A DNA stretch of 64,000 bases. It comes from Corynebacterium ulceribovis DSM 45146 (lineage in GTDB: Bacteria > Actinomycetota > Actinomycetes > Mycobacteriales > Mycobacteriaceae). The notes beneath the pieces are model-generated. The model made no database searches. It was not told where the DNA came from and saw nothing but the letters and a program-made list of their open reading frames with translations. The stretch covers positions 151,561-215,560 of the forward strand of contig NZ_AQUY01000002.1 of the NCBI RefSeq assembly GCF_000372445.1. The letters are read 5' to 3'. Shown here piece by piece: positions 59,285 through 64,000 of the stretch; positions within the stretch are counted from its first letter, which is position 1, and each line of letters starts with the position of its first letter. A program made the translations under genes and the position numbers.

Positions 59285-61312
59285 TTATTGACGATTACGC
59301 CCAGCGCTCACCAGACGCTGAAGCGCGTTAACCGCCACATCGACAGAACCGGTTTGCCACATCGGGGGAATGCTCGCCAGCAAGAAACTGCCATAGCGTG
59401 CTGTGGCAACGCGCGAATCCAAAATGGCGACCACTCCACGGTCATCGGTGGCGCGCAGCAGGCGGCCTACGCCCTGAGCCAGCAGCAATGCGGCGTGGCT
59501 AGCGGAGACCGCCATGAACCCGGAACGGGGCTTATTCAGGTCGGCAGCTTCCTGGCGGGCGGACATTAGCGGATCGTCGGGGCGGGGGAATGGGATTTTG
59601 TCGATGATGACCAGGGAGAGGGATTTTCCGGGGACGTCGACCCCTTGCCAGAAACTGAGGGTGCCGAAGAGACAAATGTTTTCGCTGGCGGCGAAGCGGT
59701 CGACTAGCGCGCCGGTGGAGTCTTCACCTTGAACCAGGATGTCGAAAGGTAGGCGGCCGCGCATTTCTTCGGCGGCAGCTTCGGCGGCGCGGCGGGAAGT
59801 GAATAGGCCCAGGGTGCGGCCGCCTGCTGCCATGATGAGTTTTTCCATGGCGTCGAAGGCTTCTGGGGAGGTGCCGTCGCGGGAGGGGCGTGGCAAATCT
59901 TTGGCTACACAGAGGATGCCTTGTTTGCCGTAGTCGAAGGGGCTGCCGACATCCATGGCCGTAAACTCTCGCGGGCTCAGGCCCCAGCGTGTCGCCATCG
60001 CTTCGAATTTGCCGCCGATGGCGAGGGTGGCGGAAGTCAGCACAGTGGTGCATTCGTCAAACAGGTTGGTGCGCAGCAAACCTGACACCGACAGTGGGGC
60101 CACATACAAGGTGCGGGAACCTTTGTCGGGATCTGTCATCCACACCACATCAAACGGGATTTCGCGGCCGTCTGGAATGGTGAAACCTTCAAGCAGTCGG
60201 TCACACGCCGAAACCACTTCCTCAAGGCCTGCGAGCGCCAACATGAGGTCAGGGTCGGCAGGGCCGGATTCTGGGCTGACTTCTTGGCGCTGGCCACCGA
60301 GGTCCAGCAGCATGAGCCCGGCAGCGGAGTTCAGCTCCACGATGGCGGCGGTGACGCTATCCGGTAGTTCTTTCCATCGGCCGATCCAGGTTTCATTGAG
60401 CTCGTTGAGCTGTTCACCGAGGGCGTCACCTGCTTCGCGCAGGGAATCCGCGGCAGCGGTGGAACCTTTCTTACCGGCCAGCTTTGCCAGTGGCGCAATG
60501 GTGGCGGGGGAGAGCTCCGCGGTGGCAACGCCGGTGACGCGGTCCTCCAGTTCGTGGGCCTCGTCGACGATGACCACATCGTGGGTGGGCAGCACATTAT
60601 TCGGGCTCATGGCGTCAATAGCTAGCAGCGCATGGTTGGTGACCACGACATCGGCTTCGTAGGCTTTATTGCGGGCTTTTTCCGCGAAACACTCCGAACC
60701 AAACGGGCACTGGGAAGCGCCGACACATTCCCGGGAACTGGTGGACACCCCGCGCCAAGCACGATCCGAAACCCCGACTTCTAGGCGGTCGCGGTCACCA
60801 TCTTCAGTTTCGTCAGCCCACTCATGAAGGCGGACGGCTTCCTGCGCCAGGCGAGAGAGCTGACCGGGTTCAATCAGTGCGTCGCCTTCCGGCGCTTCGG
60901 CTGCTTCCTTCACTTTTCGCAGGCACAGGTAGTTATTACGGCCTTTGAGAATGGCGAATTTGGGTACCTGCGGCAACTTATCCGCCAGCGCTTTGGTCAG
61001 AGTTGGTAGGTCGCGTTCAATGAGCTGGCGCTGCAGAGCAAGGGTCGCCGTGGACACGATGACGCGGCGGTCGGATTCGCCATCAGCGAGCGATGGCTCA
61101 TTCGAGGAGGTGTAGTGCAACGCGGGGACGAGGTAGCCGAGCGATTTACCGGTACCGGTACCAGCCTGGACTGCTAGGTGTCGCTGCTTATCAATGGCGG
61201 TGCCGACGGCTTTCGCCATCGCAACCTGCCCGTCGCGCCGGGCGCCGCCAAGGGCGGCAACAGCGGCGTCGAGAAGATCCACAATGGCAGCAGCGTCATG
61301 TTGTTCAGGCAC
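59285..61312 (-). CDS. DinG-family ATP-dependent helicase
   Basis: The 675-aa helicase has Walker A AGTGTGKSLGYLVPAL, a DEAH box (VIVDEAHELEDRV), a four-cysteine iron-sulfur region (LCLRKV, SRECVGASQCPFGSECF) and a C-terminal QGVGRLLRATDDRG motif. It resembles DinG/YoaA DNA-repair helicases of 5'-3' polarity. It is followed leftward by 122 bases before the acyl-CoA synthetase start. Confidence 0.92.
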   Translation of the reverse strand: MPEQHDAAAIVDLLDAAVAALGGARRDGQVAMAKAVGTAIDKQRHLAVQAGTGTGKSLGYLVPALHYTSSNEPSLADGESDRRVIVSTATLALQRQLIERDLPTLTKALADKLPQVPKFAILKGRNNYLCLRKVKEAAEAPEGDALIEPGQLSRLAQEAVRLHEWADETEDGDRDRLEVGVSDRAWRGVSTSSRECVGASQCPFGSECFAEKARNKAYEADVVVTNHALLAIDAMSPNNVLPTHDVVIVDEAHELEDRVTGVATAELSPATIAPLAKLAGKKGSTAAADSLREAGDALGEQLNELNETWIGRWKELPDSVTAAIVELNSAAGLMLLDLGGQRQEVSPESGPADPDLMLALAGLEEVVSACDRLLEGFTIPDGREIPFDVVWMTDPDKGSRTLYVAPLSVSGLLRTNLFDECTTVLTSATLAIGGKFEAMATRWGLSPREFTAMDVGSPFDYGKQGILCVAKDLPRPSRDGTSPEAFDAMEKLIMAAGGRTLGLFTSRRAAEAAAEEMRGRLPFDILVQGEDSTGALVDRFAASENICLFGTLSFWQGVDVPGKSLSLVIIDKIPFPRPDDPLMSARQEAADLNKPRSGFMAVSASHAALLLAQGVGRLLRATDDRGVVAILDSRVATARYGSFLLASIPPMWQTGSVDVAVNALQRLVSAGRNRQ

Positions 61313-61339
61313 GACTGCCAGCGTACTAGGTCGGGCAGA

Positions 61340-62671
61340 TTACTCGGCCCAGCGCACGGACAGGACCGGTTCGTCGCGGGACAACGCCAGGCCTTCCCAT
61401 GGCAGCGTGACCAGTGCTTTGGCCAGGTGAGCGCGGGCCTGTTCCAGGGTTGGCACATCGGGTAGCACTTCACCGTTTTTAATCAGTTCGGTGGTCAGTG
61501 GCACTGCGGTGAGAGTACCGACCGTTGGGGCTTGTCCGCCGAGTGGGAACGCAATTTCTTCCACGGCGGTACCGGTGGCGCGGCAGGCACGGATAGCTTG
61601 CTTCGCGCCGCCATGGGAGTGCTTGCCACGGGAGCGTTTAGCGACCGGCACTCCGTCGACCTCCACGAGCTTGTACACCAGGCCGGCGGTAGGCGCACCA
61701 GAGCCGGTGACCACAGACGTACCGACACCGAAAACATCGACTGGTTCGGCACGCAGTCCGGCAATGGCATATTCATCGAGGTCCGAGGACACCACAATCT
61801 GGGTGTTGTGCGCGCCGAGGCCATCGAGTTGCGCGCGCACCTGACGTGCCAGCACACCAAGGTCGCCGGAGTCGATGCGCACTGCAGCAAGCTCAGGACC
61901 TGCAACCTTGATGGCGGTTTCCACGCCTTGGGTGATGTCGTAGGTGTCGACCAGCAAGGTGGTGTTCACACCGAGGGAATCGATTTGGGCTTGGAACGCG
62001 GCTGCTTCATCCGAGCCGTTCTCGTCCGTGTGCAGCAAAGTCCAGGAGTGTGCGGAGGTGCCGGCCGATGGGATTCCATAGCGGCGGGCGGCTTCCAGGT
62101 TGGAGGTGGAGGTAAAACCGGCGAGGTATGCGGCGCGGGCGGCGGATACTGCGGCGTATTCGTGGGTGCGGCGCGAACCCATTTCGATGATGGGGCGGCC
62201 TTCAGCGGCAGTGACCATGCGGGCTGCGGCCGACGCAACAGCGGAGTCGTGGTTCAGGATGGACAGGATGATGGTTTCCAGCACGACACATTCGGCAAAC
62301 GTGCCGGTCACGGTGAGGATGGGGGAGCCGGGGAAGTACAGTTCGCCTTCGCGGTAGCCGGTGACATCACCGGAGAACTTGTAGTCGAGCAGATACTTTT
62401 TGGTGGTGTCGTCGAGGAATTCGAGGCTGTCGACTTGTTCTTGGCTGAAGCTGAAATCCTGGATGGCGCGCAGCACACGTTCGGTGCCAGCGACCACGCC
62501 GTAGCGGCGTTCGTTGGGCAGGCGCCGACCGAAGACTTCGAAGCTGCAGTGCCGGTCAGCGGTGCCGTCGCGCAGCGCCGCCTGCAGCATGGTCAGCTCG
62601 TACATGTCCGTCATCAAGGCGGTGGAGCGGGTTGGGCCGTGGATTTCAGTTGAAGAAGTCACAGCACCCAC
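61340..62671 (-). CDS. pncB: Nicotinate phosphoribosyltransferase
   Basis: The 443-aa enzyme makes nicotinate mononucleotide in NAD salvage. It opens with TALMTDMYELTMLQAAL (residues about 18-34) and contains MGSRRTHEYAA, TSNLEAARRYGIPSAGT and RIDSGDL, all conserved-type PncB segments. Length is typical. It is transcribed away from clpS; nadE of the same pathway lies at 45370-46224. Confidence 0.93.
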   Translation of the reverse strand: MGAVTSSTEIHGPTRSTALMTDMYELTMLQAALRDGTADRHCSFEVFGRRLPNERRYGVVAGTERVLRAIQDFSFSQEQVDSLEFLDDTTKKYLLDYKFSGDVTGYREGELYFPGSPILTVTGTFAECVVLETIILSILNHDSAVASAAARMVTAAEGRPIIEMGSRRTHEYAAVSAARAAYLAGFTSTSNLEAARRYGIPSAGTSAHSWTLLHTDENGSDEAAAFQAQIDSLGVNTTLLVDTYDITQGVETAIKVAGPELAAVRIDSGDLGVLARQVRAQLDGLGAHNTQIVVSSDLDEYAIAGLRAEPVDVFGVGTSVVTGSGAPTAGLVYKLVEVDGVPVAKRSRGKHSHGGAKQAIRACRATGTAVEEIAFPLGGQAPTVGTLTAVPLTTELIKNGEVLPDVPTLEQARAHLAKALVTLPWEGLALSRDEPVLSVRWAE

Positions 62672-62725
62672 TTTATCCGCTTTGGGCTGCCACTAGCTGC
62701 CAAATTACATTTGGCTCACTAGGCT

Positions 62726-63031
62726 ATGGGTATGACTTCACCTGCCGCGACCCCAACTGAGATTCGGGATACCGACACCATTGTCGAGGAGAACTTGCCG
62801 TGGCTGTGCATTTGCTGGGATGACCCGGTTAACTTGATGAGCTACGTCGTGTACGTGTTGCAGTCACTGTTTGGGTTTGACCGCAAGCGCGCCACGGAGT
62901 TGATGATGCAGGTCCACAACGAGGGCAAAGCCGTCATTAGTTCTGGCGAACGCGACAAAGTGGAAGCTGACGTCAAAAAGCTCCATACCGCTGGGCTATG
63001 GGCCACCATGCAACGCGCCGACGCACAGTAA
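62726..63031 (+). CDS. clpS: ClpS adaptor protein
   Basis: The 101-aa product contains the ClpS core ([20 protein letters not shown], then [19 protein letters not shown]), which delivers N-end-rule substrates to ClpCP/ClpAP. ATG 62726 or 62732 can start it. It heads the clpS-DUF2017-peptidase run. Confidence 0.95.
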   Translation: MGMTSPAATPTEIRDTDTIVEENLPWLCICWDDPVNLMSYVVYVLQSLFGFDRKRATELMMQVHNEGKAVISSGERDKVEADVKKLHTAGLWATMQRADAQ

Positions 63032-63052
63032 CCGAAAGGAACCGAAAAATCG

Positions 63053-63610
63053 ATGGAAGCCTGGAAGCGCCGCCGTGGCCTGTTCGGGGGTCAGGTAAAG
63101 ATTTCCACCCAGTTTGAACCGATTGAGCGGGAAGTGCTGGGCAATTTGGCGGCGACGGTCGCGGATCGGTTGATGGAGCGTGCACAAAGTGGTCCGCGTG
63201 ATGAGTTGGAAGAGCTCACGGGGATGCGCACCGGTAACTCTGAGCGACCCTCCGACCCGGCATTAGCGCGGTTGCTGCCGGATTTTGAAAAGCCGGAAGA
63301 TGAAATCACCGACGGTGACAATGCGTTGATGCGTAGCCTCCACGAGGCGGATATTACGACGGCGAAACTGCAGAATCTGCGGGAAGTTGTCGAGATGCTG
63401 GGCCCAGATGGGACGGTCAATGTGGTGCTCAACGAGGGTGAAGCCAATGCGTGGCTCGTCGCGCTCAATGACATTCGGTTGTACATTCACACGCTTCTGG
63501 AGGCGCAGGAACCGGGCGCCCGCCCGCAGCTTCAGGAAGCAACCCAGCAGACCTACCTGTGGCTGAATTTCTGCCAGGAATCGCTGCTGGAAGCATTAAT
63601 TGGGGAGTAA
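63053..63610 (+). CDS. DUF2017 family protein
   Basis: The 185-aa product is helical and acidic, 21 bases after clpS and 4 bases before the peptidase gene. The DUF2017 family is found only in actinobacteria and is commonly next to clpS. Function unknown; a proteolysis link is inferred from the neighbourhood. Confidence 0.85.
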   Translation: MEAWKRRRGLFGGQVKISTQFEPIEREVLGNLAATVADRLMERAQSGPRDELEELTGMRTGNSERPSDPALARLLPDFEKPEDEITDGDNALMRSLHEADITTAKLQNLREVVEMLGPDGTVNVVLNEGEANAWLVALNDIRLYIHTLLEAQEPGARPQLQEATQQTYLWLNFCQESLLEALIGE

Positions 63611-63614
63611 AACG

Positions 63615-64000
63615 ATGCTTATTGACGTTCCGGGGGTCCGTGTTGGCCACCAATCTCTAGGTGATACTGGCGTGACGGTGGTGGTGACGGAAGCTGGGGC
63701 GATTGCATCGGTGGATGTTCGCGGCGGTGGGCCCGGTACCCGGGAGACCGATCTGCTGGAACCGCATAATACGGTGCAGCAGATTCACGCGGTGACCTTG
63801 TCCGGTGGTTCAGCATTCGGGCTGGCAGCGGCCGATGGGGTGATGCAGGAATTGGAACAGCGCGGCATCGGTTTCCCAGTGCTGGGTGAAGACGTACCTG
63901 GCCCGCGGGTGCCGATTGTGCCGGGAGCTGTCATTTTCGACTTGCTGGTGGGCGACGCTGCGCACCGGCCAACTGCTGCCGATGGGGCAGCAGCGGTCCG
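63615..64000 (+). CDS. P1-family (DmpA-like) peptidase, 3' end outside window
   Basis: The first 128 residues match the N-terminal part of P1 (S58) aminopeptidases: LIDVPGVRVGHQSLGDTG, then SVDVRGGGPGTRETDLLEP and LSGGSAFGLAAADGVMQELE. These self-processing enzymes cleave N-terminal residues from peptides. ATG 63615 lies behind GGGGAGTAAAACG. The catalytic nucleophile lies beyond the window. Confidence 0.88.
   Translation, partial: MLIDVPGVRVGHQSLGDTGVTVVVTEAGAIASVDVRGGGPGTRETDLLEPHNTVQQIHAVTLSGGSAFGLAAADGVMQELEQRGIGFPVLGEDVPGPRVPIVPGAVIFDLLVGDAAHRPTAADGAAAV

Overview
The window is a piece of a Corynebacterium chromosome carrying one apparently complete prophage. The host call rests on gene content and order: nadE, a cysteine-free rpmJ, nrdHIEF, ctaD, serB, pncB, clpS and a DUF2017 gene, together with WhiB chemistry on the phage side. 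I recall this order from corynebacterial genomes but could not check it. The species is not determined.

Left flank (1-833): the 3' part of a membrane-anchored DsbA-family protein and a tRNA-Ala(GGC). The tRNA is the attachment site. A 54-bp identical sequence, covering the tRNA 3' end and its terminator, occurs at 821-874 (attL) and 42187-42240 (attR), giving a prophage of about 41.4 kb. Beside each copy lie 9-bp direct repeats at exactly 11-bp spacing (three left, two right), which look like integrase arm sites.

Phage layout: tyrosine integrase (1004-2269); a leftward lysogeny region (2318-6931) with two tiny membrane proteins, a nucleotidyltransferase-like pair, a toxin-antitoxin-SecB-like chaperone module and a repressor; a divergent switch (6932-7153) and a Cro-like gene. 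A rightward early region (7154-17097) follows: a ParB-like protein, many small translationally overlapping genes, a phage WhiB, a truncated methylase, a possible sliding-clamp-like protein and an HNH protein. Next come a packaging and head module (HNH, TerS, TerL, portal, MuF, scaffold, capsid, connectors), a siphovirus tail module with a frameshifted G/GT chaperone and a 1981-residue tape measure, baseplate and receptor-binding proteins, and a lysis cassette (M23 plus GH25 endolysin and three membrane proteins).

The most notable systems are: (1) the toxin-antitoxin-chaperone module translationally coupled to the phage repressor; (2) the adjacent nucleotidyltransferase-like pair in the same leftward block; (3) a MuF head protein carrying a C-terminal nuclease-like toxin domain followed by a probable immunity gene; (4) two anticodon-less tRNA-like minihelices in front of operons. 

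Right flank (42241-64000): an MFS exporter with a palindromic operator over its promoter, a split-barrel flavoprotein, a fructosamine-kinase-like protein, nadE, rpmJ, a degraded VOC protein, the class Ib ribonucleotide reductase genes nrdHIEF behind two NrdR-like boxes, ctaD, serB, a Pth2-like hydrolase, a membrane protein, a phosphotransferase, an acyl-CoA synthetase, a DinG-type helicase, pncB, clpS, a DUF2017 gene and the start of a P1-family peptidase. This flank is ordinary housekeeping sequence. No insertion sequence, CRISPR array or rRNA gene was seen.
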